Positions 32,119 through 40,405 of a stretch of DNA of 64,000 nt are shown here, piece after piece (position 1 is the stretch's first letter; every line of letters begins with the position of its first letter). Source of the stretch: Desulfitobacterium dehalogenans ATCC 51507 (GTDB taxonomy: Bacteria > Bacillota > Desulfitobacteriia > Desulfitobacteriales > Desulfitobacteriaceae). The DNA lies in assembly GCF_000243155.2 (NCBI RefSeq), contig NC_018017.1, positions 434,001 through 498,000 of the forward strand, written 5' to 3'. The notes under the pieces are model-generated. The model saw only the letters and a program-made list of their open reading frames with translations, did no database searches and was not told where the DNA came from. Both the position numbers and the translations under genes were made by a program.

Positions 32119-33660
32119 ATGGAGAGTTGCGCTATTAATCGCAAATATACGTTAACCTCAATCCTAATCAGCAGTATTCTCTGTTTTGTAATGATCCTGT
32201 TTTATTTGTTTTCACTGGATAAAATCGGCCTTATTTACGTTGGGGAGACCCAAAAAACAGTATACAGCTTAAAAAAGAATTTTTTGGCTAATACCATTGA
32301 TAATCTGATTTCGGTAATTGACCATAGGAGAGAAGCCAGAGCGAAATCCATGGAGAAGCTTGTGGGCAGAACGGCGGTTGCCATCAACCTCAAAATGGGC
32401 CTTGCCGATGCGGAATTCAATGATTTCCTGATCTCCTTTTTCAGGGATAATCCGGACTATAGCTTTATGTCCGTGATTTTGTGGGACATGGGGGAAAACG
32501 GGGCGATTTATGATTCTCAGAATCTGGCGGGTTCTACCTGGGAGGGCACCCTTAATGCCGTAGTCCCCGGTTTGTCTGCTTACACGATTCTGACTCATGG
32601 AGAGAGGAACATCCTTTTAGGTGTTAGCAAAACCTATGTGGAAGAGCTTGTTAAAGCGGAGATGGCGGATATCATCAGAAACTCAAGATTTGAAGACAAT
32701 ACCTACATCTGGGTCAATGAAATACTCAACTATGAAGGCGGACCTGATTATGCCATCCGGCGGGTTCACCCGAATCTGCCGGAAACCGAGGGTGCGTATC
32801 TCTCCACCGACATGACCGATATCCAAGGGAATCGACCCTATTTGACTGAACTTGAGGGAGTAAAAAAAGATGGCGAGTTGTATTTCGAGTACTATTTTAA
32901 GGAACTGAACAGTGAAAAAGTGTCCCTGAAGCTGACCTATGCCAAACTGTATAAGGATTACAACTGGGTTATTGCCATGGGTGTTTATCAGAATGACATT
33001 CAAGCCTATATCGATCAGACTACTGAAAAAAGCCACATCCTCGCTTCCCGGCTTACCCTGCTCTTGGTGCTGTTATTTGTAGTCATCCTTTTTGTCAGCT
33101 TTTCCCTGGTAGTGCTGATTGAGAAAATACGTTATGGGAAATCAAGAAAAATGCTGGAATCGGAGATGAACCAGGATTCCCTGACCAAGGCCGGCAACCG
33201 CAGGAGCGGGACTCATGATTTAAGCAGGGCATTTAAGGAGTATCAGGCCAGCGGTCGCAGCCCCGGGATTATGATCTTTGATTTTGATTATTTTAAGAAC
33301 ATCAATGATCAGTATGGTCATTCCGTGGGGGATCTGGCTTTGATCGAAGTCGTCAAGGCCATCAGCGGGATGATCCGAAGTTCCGATAAAATCATTCGCT
33401 GGGGCGGGGATGAGTTCGTGGTGATTTTTTACGGGCTCCAGGAAAAAAATGCCCTGGCCTTTGGGGAAAGAATCCTGGGCATGGTGTCCTCCCTGAAAAT
33501 TCCTGTGGAGGGAGGGGAGGAGATCAGTCTCAGCCTGTCCATTGGGTTTTCCTTTTTTAAAGAGAACGATGGGGATTTCACCGACGTACTGAAGCGTGCC
33601 GATAAGGCTCTGTATTTATCTAAGTCAAAGGGGCGCAATCAGGTGCATTTGCTGCTTTAG
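32119..33660 (+). CDS. Membrane diguanylate cyclase with Cache sensor
   Basis: The 513-residue protein is predicted to make cyclic di-GMP in response to an extracellular signal. A membrane helix (about 14-34) is followed by an extracytoplasmic domain of Cache type with the typical NTYIWVNEILNYEGG and HPNLPETEGAY segments. A second helix (about 310-340) precedes the GGDEF domain. The active site GGDEF (429-433) is intact, and the RSSD inhibitory site (420-423) lies the usual five residues before it, so feedback inhibition is likely. No effector or phosphodiesterase gene is adjacent. Confidence 0.93.
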   Translation: MESCAINRKYTLTSILISSILCFVMILFYLFSLDKIGLIYVGETQKTVYSLKKNFLANTIDNLISVIDHRREARAKSMEKLVGRTAVAINLKMGLADAEFNDFLISFFRDNPDYSFMSVILWDMGENGAIYDSQNLAGSTWEGTLNAVVPGLSAYTILTHGERNILLGVSKTYVEELVKAEMADIIRNSRFEDNTYIWVNEILNYEGGPDYAIRRVHPNLPETEGAYLSTDMTDIQGNRPYLTELEGVKKDGELYFEYYFKELNSEKVSLKLTYAKLYKDYNWVIAMGVYQNDIQAYIDQTTEKSHILASRLTLLLVLLFVVILFVSFSLVVLIEKIRYGKSRKMLESEMNQDSLTKAGNRRSGTHDLSRAFKEYQASGRSPGIMIFDFDYFKNINDQYGHSVGDLALIEVVKAISGMIRSSDKIIRWGGDEFVVIFYGLQEKNALAFGERILGMVSSLKIPVEGGEEISLSLSIGFSFFKENDGDFTDVLKRADKALYLSKSKGRNQVHLLL

Positions 33661-33874
33661 CCAATGGATAAGATCTAAGTACCTTACGATGAACCGGTAA
33701 GGCGATGGGACACTAGAGGGCTGTGTTAAAACTTGATTTTCACAGCTTCCCTTTCATCTGTATAATATTTAAAAACAGGCGACCTTATCCCACTTTTGCA
33801 GCTGGATAAGGCCGTTCCTTATTGTCTGTCCCTACTTTGAGTTTTAAGACTGAATTTTTGCACGGTCCCAAGAG

Positions 33875-33976
33875 CTGTTCGTCCTGCATGGATATAGTCC
33901 AAGGGTTGAAAGTTCCTAACGTACCCGGATCGCGGGAGTGTATAGCCAAGACCGGGGGTGCCCATCACGAGGGGAA
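33875..33976 (+). pseudogene. Fragment resembling group II intron domain I
   Basis: The 316-bp gap between the diguanylate cyclase and the ABC permease contains no gene. Its second half (CCAAGGGTTGAAAGTTCC, later GGGGGTGCCCATCACGAGGG) resembles the domain I region of bacterial group II introns. It stops at the end of the permease gene. No reverse transcriptase or domain V is present, so it would be a dead 5' fragment. This rests on remembered consensus and is uncertain. A separate hairpin, CCTTATCC with GGATAAGG, lies at 33783-33811. Confidence 0.4.
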
Positions 33977-35308
33977 TCAATCGCTTTTAATCGCTTCCAG
34001 AGCAGATATTTTCACTGCTTTGTTTGCAGGATAGTACCCGGAGCCTACCCCGATAAAAATTGAAAAGACAACGGCAAAGCCGATAAGCCAGAGGGGTATA
34101 ATAGATATTTTGCTGCCGCCGGCACCTTCCGAGACAAAATTCATGACCAGTGAAATGATCAGACTGACGATATTGCCGACAACTCCTCCCAGGAAGCCAA
34201 TAATACCGGATTCCGTAAGAAAAATGAGTCGGATATCCTTTACATAGCAGCCCAACGCTTTCATAATGCCGATTTCCTTGGTCCGCTCAGAGATTGACAT
34301 AATCATCGTATTGGTAATCCCAATAGCGGCCACGAACAATGAAATAGCCCCCAGTCCCCCCAGCATCAGCTGTTTTTGCCGCGCTTCTTTTTCCATGGGC
34401 TTACGGATGCTTTCCATAGATCGCGTATCAAACCCAAGCCGCTTAATTTCCTTTTCCACTTCGGCGACTTTGGAAATGTGGTCTACCTTAACAAGAGCAT
34501 TTTGATAGCTTTTCTTTTCGGTGGTGTTTTTTGCTGCACCGGAATCCTTTAATATCTGTTCCAGAAAAGCCAGGTCCAGCAAGATACCTTCGCTGGTTTC
34601 GTAACCTTTGTTGTAATCTTCTTTGATGCGTCCGGTTGTTTCAAGGGGGATACTGTACTTGGCGATGCCTTCCTTTTCCAGGACCAGAGTCAGGGGGGCC
34701 GTGAGCGGGTTGAAGTAGGGGTCCGGCATATTGTTCTTGAGTTGGTCCATATCGAAATTCTCAAAATCGATATTGGCATAACGGTCAACCCGATTGCTTC
34801 CTTCCGGCCGATAGGAATCTCGGAAATTGTAAGCAAACATTTCGCCGACCAGCACACCCTTAGTATTGGCGGGGTATGCTCCATCCATAAGCTTGAATCC
34901 CAGCTTTTCCAGGCTGGAGCTATCATAGGCCGCCACCGGGAGCCAATCGTTGATATATCTGTCACCGATTCCGGCGTAGATCTTAAAGTAAATATCGTTG
35001 AACAGTTCGTCGGGAGAGATTTTAGGCGATACCGCGATGACATTGGGTATCTGAGCAATCGTTCTGATGCCGGCGTCATCCAGTTTAGTTTGATCGTTGC
35101 CCATATTGGGCACCATAACGGTGATAATTGTCAAATCTCCCATTTCAGCCAGCATTTCTTCCTGGGCGACTTTCGTGCCGATGCCGATGGACACCATAAT
35201 GACAATACTGCAACACCCGATCAGTACCCCCAGCACGGTCAATAAGGTTCTGGATTTGCGGCGGCGCAAATTGCGCAGGCACATTTTTAAAATATCTTTC
35301 CAAGTCAT
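33977..35308 (-). CDS. ABC transporter permease, MacB/FtsX type
   Basis: The 443-residue protein has one N-terminal membrane helix (about 22-45, LLTVLGVLIGCCSIVIMVSI), a large extracytoplasmic MacB-type domain and three C-terminal helices of the FtsX fold (ISLFVAAIGITNTMIMSISERTKEIGIMKALG spans the first). Such permeases do not move substrate through a channel but couple ATP use to work outside the membrane or to extrusion. It is the last gene of a three-gene minus-strand operon. It starts 3 bp after the stop of the 855-residue protein gene. Confidence 0.9.
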   Translation of the reverse strand: MTWKDILKMCLRNLRRRKSRTLLTVLGVLIGCCSIVIMVSIGIGTKVAQEEMLAEMGDLTIITVMVPNMGNDQTKLDDAGIRTIAQIPNVIAVSPKISPDELFNDIYFKIYAGIGDRYINDWLPVAAYDSSSLEKLGFKLMDGAYPANTKGVLVGEMFAYNFRDSYRPEGSNRVDRYANIDFENFDMDQLKNNMPDPYFNPLTAPLTLVLEKEGIAKYSIPLETTGRIKEDYNKGYETSEGILLDLAFLEQILKDSGAAKNTTEKKSYQNALVKVDHISKVAEVEKEIKRLGFDTRSMESIRKPMEKEARQKQLMLGGLGAISLFVAAIGITNTMIMSISERTKEIGIMKALGCYVKDIRLIFLTESGIIGFLGGVVGNIVSLIISLVMNFVSEGAGGSKISIIPLWLIGFAVVFSIFIGVGSGYYPANKAVKISALEAIKSD

Positions 35309-35311
35309 GCT

Positions 35312-37879
35312 CTATACCTCTGATTTGGAAGACTCATCTGTGCTTGGTAGGCTGCCGTCGGTTTTATCCTCCGTCAGCGGCAGGTCTTGGGCGGGCGCGT
35401 CTTCTTCCCAGGAAAAGTCGATGGCGCTTATTTTCTTTTGTGCCCGGGCTTTCTTAATGCGCCTTACGGCAATTCCTGTACCCGCCAGCAAGACAATGGC
35501 TGCGCCAATCAGCCAAGGGAGAGGGATTTTGCTTTCTTGTTCAGGATACATTTCAGGCATTCCGATATCCATGGGGGGAGGCGCATCAAAAACTGAGACC
35601 AGCACCGGAAATTCCTTGATGACAGGTTCTAAATTAGCGTCTTCATACGTAATTTTGATGGTGAAGGACAGCTCTCCTGGCTGTAACGGGATAAAAGCAA
35701 AGCCGATGGTGCTGCTTTTTCCCGCTTCAATATTGCCAAGCTGCTGGACCTTGGCAGGCGTTTCCATTTCCCCTGCAATATCCTCAATCGCCGCCTCGAC
35801 ATTCGATATAGGATTTTTCCCTTTATTCACATAGCTTAAAGTAATAACCGACTCCTGCCCGACAGAGACGAAATCAGGTAATTGGGGCTGCGCCAGTTCA
35901 AAACGATCCGGCAGGTAAATGGGGATGGACAATTTTTCGCTCATTGTGTTGGTGGCGCGTTTACTGCCGGCGTTATACTCATATTTAAAACTGACTTCTA
36001 CGGTTTTGGCACCCGATATACTGGTTTGACCGGCATTGGCGACAAGCAAGGCCTGCAGATCCAATGCTTGGGTAAGGGTTTGTCCCGCCCCCAGAGATTC
36101 ATAGTAAAAGGTGTTGGAGGAGCTGGCTACAGAAAAATTCTCACCTGTTTCCAGGGTTACCACAATATTTTCAATGTTCAAGTTAGAGCTGGTATTGTAA
36201 AAATCCATGGACAGCTTGAAGGCTGTATTGGCTGCTACCGGAGCTCCCCCATAAGAGTAATTGCTGACAATGAGATAGGGGACCGAGGCGTCGGCTTCCT
36301 TATGGCTTTCAGTCACTACAGCCACTTTGCCGGAGGCCGTGCCCGGTACCATACCGCCGCCGCTGTCATAGGAATAGCTGGCATCGACACCGAGGGTTTG
36401 CAGGGATGAGGACGGCTCGCTGGCGGCCTTTACTTTGACGGTGATGCTTTCTTCCGTGTAGCCCTTAATGCTTTTTAAGAAAAAGGAGTTTTTACCCTCC
36501 GGGAAATAAATGGAGTCTGAGGGATTGAGGGAAACTGTAATATCGGAAGCGGTGGTCTCCCCCATATTGGTTATTTGCAGAGTGACCTCCTTCTCTTCGC
36601 CGCCTTTCAGGATGTCCTTGGTTTGGATGCCGCTGATAAAAAGAATGGGCGCAGGGGATTTGTCAGCGGTTACAATAGCAACTTTGCCGGTGGCCGTGTC
36701 CTGGATAATGCTGCTGCCGCTGGTATAGGAGTATTTTACCTCGACACCGATACTTTGCAGCGTCGAGGTCAGCGCACCCGCCGCCTTTATTCTCACGGTG
36801 AGGCGTTCTTCGCTGTGGCCTTTCATGTTGGGTAAGAAAAAGGAGTTTTTGCCGTTCGGAAAATAAATGGAGTCCGACGGAGTGAGCACAACATTGATCT
36901 TGGAAACGGCTTTATCGCTCATATTGACGATTTGAATCGTCACATCCCGCTCGCCGTTGCTTTTCAGGACTTCGTCCGTTTGAACGCCGCTGATGAAGAG
37001 AATGGGCTCAGAAGATTCATCGGCTTCGCTGATGAGGTTGACTCTTTCACTGGCGGTACCTTGGACGAGGGCATTCCCGTTGTCATAATTATATTTGAGA
37101 TCCACGCCAACGCTTTGGGATGCCGGGGGTAGCTCACTCCCCGTTTGGATTTTCACGGTAAAAGACCTGGTTTGTTTGCCGCCAATGGTATCTAAAAAGA
37201 AAGTGGTTTTACCGGCCACAAGGTAAATCGATTCTGAAGGGGTGAGTGACACCACCGCATCCTGAAGGATCGAGTTGCTGAGGTTTTCAATGTTGATGGT
37301 CAGATCCATGAGCTGATCGGGTTTCAGGGTGTCCCGGTTGAGAGACCCGGTTATCAGCAGGGTGGGGGTGGGGTTTACTTTGTTATCGGCAGGTTTGTTT
37401 TCCTGATCAACGCATTCCGTTATAGATAAGTCGGTGATGTCATAGTCTACGGATAAGCGCTTGTAGCCAACCATGAACTTAAAGGTTTTACCGGACCCGG
37501 TATACTTAACATTAGAGAATTTGATGGTCATGGCAAGCGGCGCATCGCTTTGAGAGGTTATGGTAACTGCAGGACTACCATCCCCTGAAAAGCTATCCAC
37601 TAATTTGGATACGTCAATATCCGCAGAACCTGATACTTCAGAACTCTTAATGCCTGGATTTTTCACCGTGATTTCCAGGTTTACCGGATAACCCGAGGGG
37701 ACTGATGATAGGATGTTTCCAGAAGTATCAGTAACCTTATATCCGGTTATAACCAGGTTGCTTTTTATACCGGTTGCATCGGCCCCTAATGCTGCAGCAG
37801 TCGTCAAGGGGGAAACGATCAAAATTACAGCCAAAAGCATAGCCATTATGTAACGCAATTTTTGCAGAGTGCTTTTCAT
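35312..37879 (-). CDS. Secreted, membrane-anchored repeat protein of ABC operon
   Basis: An 855-residue surface protein. A signal peptide (about 1-30) is followed by a first domain and then four Ig-like repeats of about 110-130 residues. Repeats 2 and 3 are nearly identical in layout: they begin ILFISGVQT or ILFISGIQT, continue with DSIYFPNGKNSFFL or DSIYFPEGKNSFFL, and end in TATGKVAIVT or TASGKVAVVT. A further CARDB-like domain precedes a C-terminal helix (PWLIGAAIVLLAGTGIAV) and a charged cytoplasmic tail. It resembles COG1361-type S-layer-like proteins. Lying between the ATPase and the permease, with an ATGA overlap with the ATPase gene, it is probably a working part of the complex. Function unknown. 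Confidence 0.85.
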   Translation of the reverse strand: MKSTLQKLRYIMAMLLAVILIVSPLTTAAALGADATGIKSNLVITGYKVTDTSGNILSSVPSGYPVNLEITVKNPGIKSSEVSGSADIDVSKLVDSFSGDGSPAVTITSQSDAPLAMTIKFSNVKYTGSGKTFKFMVGYKRLSVDYDITDLSITECVDQENKPADNKVNPTPTLLITGSLNRDTLKPDQLMDLTINIENLSNSILQDAVVSLTPSESIYLVAGKTTFFLDTIGGKQTRSFTVKIQTGSELPPASQSVGVDLKYNYDNGNALVQGTASERVNLISEADESSEPILFISGVQTDEVLKSNGERDVTIQIVNMSDKAVSKINVVLTPSDSIYFPNGKNSFFLPNMKGHSEERLTVRIKAAGALTSTLQSIGVEVKYSYTSGSSIIQDTATGKVAIVTADKSPAPILFISGIQTKDILKGGEEKEVTLQITNMGETTASDITVSLNPSDSIYFPEGKNSFFLKSIKGYTEESITVKVKAASEPSSSLQTLGVDASYSYDSGGGMVPGTASGKVAVVTESHKEADASVPYLIVSNYSYGGAPVAANTAFKLSMDFYNTSSNLNIENIVVTLETGENFSVASSSNTFYYESLGAGQTLTQALDLQALLVANAGQTSISGAKTVEVSFKYEYNAGSKRATNTMSEKLSIPIYLPDRFELAQPQLPDFVSVGQESVITLSYVNKGKNPISNVEAAIEDIAGEMETPAKVQQLGNIEAGKSSTIGFAFIPLQPGELSFTIKITYEDANLEPVIKEFPVLVSVFDAPPPMDIGMPEMYPEQESKIPLPWLIGAAIVLLAGTGIAVRRIKKARAQKKISAIDFSWEEDAPAQDLPLTEDKTDGSLPSTDESSKSEV

Positions 37880-38601
37880 AATTCCTCCTTAATTCCGGTT
37901 AAATCGGCTTGTTTTTTTATTTCATTGCTGACAATCTCGCCATCCACCAGTGTCACAATGCGGTCGGCATAAACTGTCATTTCCGGGTCATGGGTGACCA
38001 GGATGATGGTTTGCTTAAACGTCCCGGCAAAGTTTTTGATCATAGTCATAACTTCTTTGGTTGTTTTGGTATCCAGATTCCCGGTAGGCTCATCCGCAAA
38101 AACAACCGCAGGTTTTGTGACAAAGGCTCTGGCAATTCCCACCCGCTGCTGCTGCCCGCCCGACATCTGTCCGGGATAGTGATGCAATCGATGCCCAAGT
38201 CCAACCTTTTGAAGCATGCTCCGTGCCATGGCGTTGCGTTTTTCTTCCGGAACACCTCGAAACATCAGGGGCAGGGCCACATTTTCTGTGGCGGTTAGCA
38301 TAGGAAGCAAATTATAAGACTGGAAGACAAAACCGATATATTTTTGCCTGAATTCGGCAAGCTGATCTTCATTCAAATGCGAAATGGGAACGCCGCCTAT
38401 TTTTACGCCCCCCTTAGAGGGTTTTTCCATCCCTGCCAATTGATTTAAAAGCGTACTTTTTCCAGAACCTGAGGCACCAAATATGCAGCACAGTTCCCCG
38501 CGATTTATGGAGAAGTTTATTCGTTTTAAAGCAACAACAACTTCTTCCCCCATAATGTATTCTTTGCGAAGGTTACGGATTTCAATTAATGGTCTCTCCA
38601 A
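37876..38601 (-). CDS. ABC transporter ATPase, MacB/LolD type
   Basis: The 241-residue ATPase has Walker A GASGSGKST, the Q-loop FVFQSYNLLP, signature MSGGQQQRV, Walker B AVVFADEPTGNLD and the H-loop ILVTHDPEM, matching the MacB/LolD/FtsE class that pairs with MacB-type permeases. It is the first gene of the operon. Its last four bases overlap the start of the 855-residue protein gene (ATGA), so the two products are made together. Confidence 0.95.
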   Translation of the reverse strand: MERPLIEIRNLRKEYIMGEEVVVALKRINFSINRGELCCIFGASGSGKSTLLNQLAGMEKPSKGGVKIGGVPISHLNEDQLAEFRQKYIGFVFQSYNLLPMLTATENVALPLMFRGVPEEKRNAMARSMLQKVGLGHRLHHYPGQMSGGQQQRVGIARAFVTKPAVVFADEPTGNLDTKTTKEVMTMIKNFAGTFKQTIILVTHDPEMTVYADRIVTLVDGEIVSNEIKKQADLTGIKEEL

Positions 38602-38894
38602 ATCAAATAGGTCTCCTTTACCTGATTTTCTTTATTTGGCTTTAAGCAATCAAGCCACTATCTGTAAGCTTCAGGCTTGGTCTATCGGCTTGCGGACTTC
38701 CCGGATCGTCCTAATCAGTAAGTTGTGGGCTCCGTTTACGGTATATCGTTCTATCTTTAAGTGCACGGTTTTTTTAATTAAACTTCATATTTCCATGCAC
38801 TTAGGATTCGACAGCTATGTACCAAAACCCTTGCGATATCAGGTTTTTATTGGAATTTTGTGCTTTTTAGCAAGCACTACTTAGGTATTTGTTA

Positions 38895-38930
38895 AATCCC
38901 CTTAGTTAGCCTAAGTTAACTAAGGGGATT
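38895..38930. terminator. Perfect 14-bp hairpin
   Basis: AATCCCCTTAGTTA pairs with TAACTAAGGGGATT around an eight-base loop, with GTTATT after it. No intact gene ends here. With the AraC remnant just downstream, it may be left over from a lost gene. The rest of 38602-38980 shows nothing I can support. Confidence 0.55.
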
Positions 38931-38982
38931 GTTATTGGCATATCAGAAAGGTTTTTTATGAAAAACCGAGCCAGCAGGGGAG

Positions 38983-39136
38983 CCTAAAAAATATTATGAG
39001 AGAAAACTTGTGGAAACGGTGAAGCGTGCTCAGATTTATTTGGTGGAGAATATTCAGGATCATATCACTATTGAAAGGCTGGTTTAACGAGTTTGGTGTA
39101 GGGCACACCCTGTCCCTCAGAGTAGAGAAAAAATAA
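38983..39136 (+). pseudogene. Remnant of AraC-type regulator
   Basis: Translation from 38983 gives KRAQIYLVENIQDHITIERLV, which matches the start of an AraC-type helix-turn-helix domain (AK-x-YI-x-EN-x(4)-ITIE-x-LA). A stop at about 39086 interrupts it. After a one-base shift the reading NEFGVGHTLSLRVEKK resumes the pattern up to a stop at 39134-39136. The N-terminal sensor domain and second HTH are absent. It is a decayed fragment and unlikely to function. Confidence 0.6.
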
Positions 39137-39350
39137 AAAGCCTTCAGATGGTTCAAGTTCATGCTTACCCAAATTAGGTGTGAGCTGCATTGTTCTCTGA
39201 CTCTGGTATAAACTAATTTTTCGCGTTATGATATAATAAGCATTTTAAAATTTTAACTCTATATGACATAAATTATTTGGACAAATTGCGTAAGTTTGCA
39301 CATAACTCAACATAGATAAAGATTAAGAAATTTAAGGGAGGAACATCAAG

Positions 39351-40370
39351 ATGGAATTCCGTAACTATAGATTTAGCTTAAATAAAGCAATCTTATTTGT
39401 CTTGCTTTTTGTTTTATGCTTTACGCTGGTCGGCTATAACAAACAGAATGTTTTTCCTCAGGAAACCCCTCTAAAAACAGTTGGCGTCTTAATGGGTTCT
39501 GATCTGCGTAGTGATAAAGTTAAAGGCATGATCGAGGGATTAAAAAAATATGGCTATGAAGAAAACGTCAATATCCAGCTTAGAATAGTCAGTGCAAAAG
39601 ATAGAATTGAAGACCTTCCCAAGCTTGCCCAAGAATTGGTTCGACAAAGTCCCGATCTATTAATTGGCACGGGAGAAAGAGAGACACTTTCCCTCCAACA
39701 GGCTGCGGCAGACAGCCAAATCCCTATTGTCTTCATTGGGGTAGGTTTCGCAGAAGAACTTGGCCTTGTGAAGAGTTACGCTCAACCCGGGGGAAAGATA
39801 ACGGGAGTGGATAACTACTATTTACAATTATCGGGTAAGCGTTTGGAATATTTTAAACGTTTACTGCCCGGTGTACAAAAAGTTATGGTACTCTATGATA
39901 AGACTATCACTCCAGTGGATCCATCCATCGATTTTCTGAATCGTGTGGCATCTCAATTTGACATGACTGTGATACCGGTGGGAGTTGAGAATGAGGTCGA
40001 GGCATTAAATGCCATCAGCGGGATCGAGCCTGGGGAAGTGGATGGGGTGATGCTGCTATGCAGCCTTTTGATGGAGTCGGTGACGGATTCCATAAGCCCT
40101 CTTATTCAGGAAAAGATGCTCCCAAGCTTTGGGGTGAGTGCTAATCAGACGAAAAAAGGATTTCTGGCCTCCTATGGGATGGATTATAGAGAACAGGGAA
40201 TTCAAGCTTCCAGAATAGTCGCTAAGATACTTCAAGGACAGGATCCAGCGGCCATTCCTGTGGAAGCGCCGGCTCGTGTTGATTTTATCATCAATACCAA
40301 GGCGGCGGAGGCTTTTGAAGCTGAGATTGATCCGGCAGGTTTTGCTTGTGCGTCAGAATTCATTCGATAG
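39351..40370 (+). CDS. ABC-type substrate-binding protein, probable sensor partner
   Basis: The 339-residue protein belongs to the ABC_sub_bind family (PF04392 type), shown by VGVLMGSDLRSDKVKGMIEG, PDLLIGTGERETLSLQQ and a C-terminal ARVDFIINTKAAEAF. No permease or ATPase follows; instead a sensor kinase and response regulator do, so it probably binds a ligand for signalling. The N-terminal helix ends LVGYN where a lipobox would read LVGC, so Tyr29 replaces the lipid-bearing Cys. It may remain anchored by its uncleaved signal. GGGAGGAAC precedes the ATG. Confidence 0.85.
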   Translation: MEFRNYRFSLNKAILFVLLFVLCFTLVGYNKQNVFPQETPLKTVGVLMGSDLRSDKVKGMIEGLKKYGYEENVNIQLRIVSAKDRIEDLPKLAQELVRQSPDLLIGTGERETLSLQQAAADSQIPIVFIGVGFAEELGLVKSYAQPGGKITGVDNYYLQLSGKRLEYFKRLLPGVQKVMVLYDKTITPVDPSIDFLNRVASQFDMTVIPVGVENEVEALNAISGIEPGEVDGVMLLCSLLMESVTDSISPLIQEKMLPSFGVSANQTKKGFLASYGMDYREQGIQASRIVAKILQGQDPAAIPVEAPARVDFIINTKAAEAFEAEIDPAGFACASEFIR

Positions 40371-40405
40371 AAAACAATGCTTAAGTTGAAGGATGATTCC
40401 CATTG

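Noticed and set aside
33822-34034. 70-codon plus-strand frame
   Set aside because: It overlaps the end of the permease gene and its sequence is better explained as non-coding intron-like DNA.
36400-37300. CRISPR-like or satellite repeat
   Set aside because: The repetition is imperfect, about 350 bp apart and in frame; it encodes the Ig-like repeats of the 855-residue protein.
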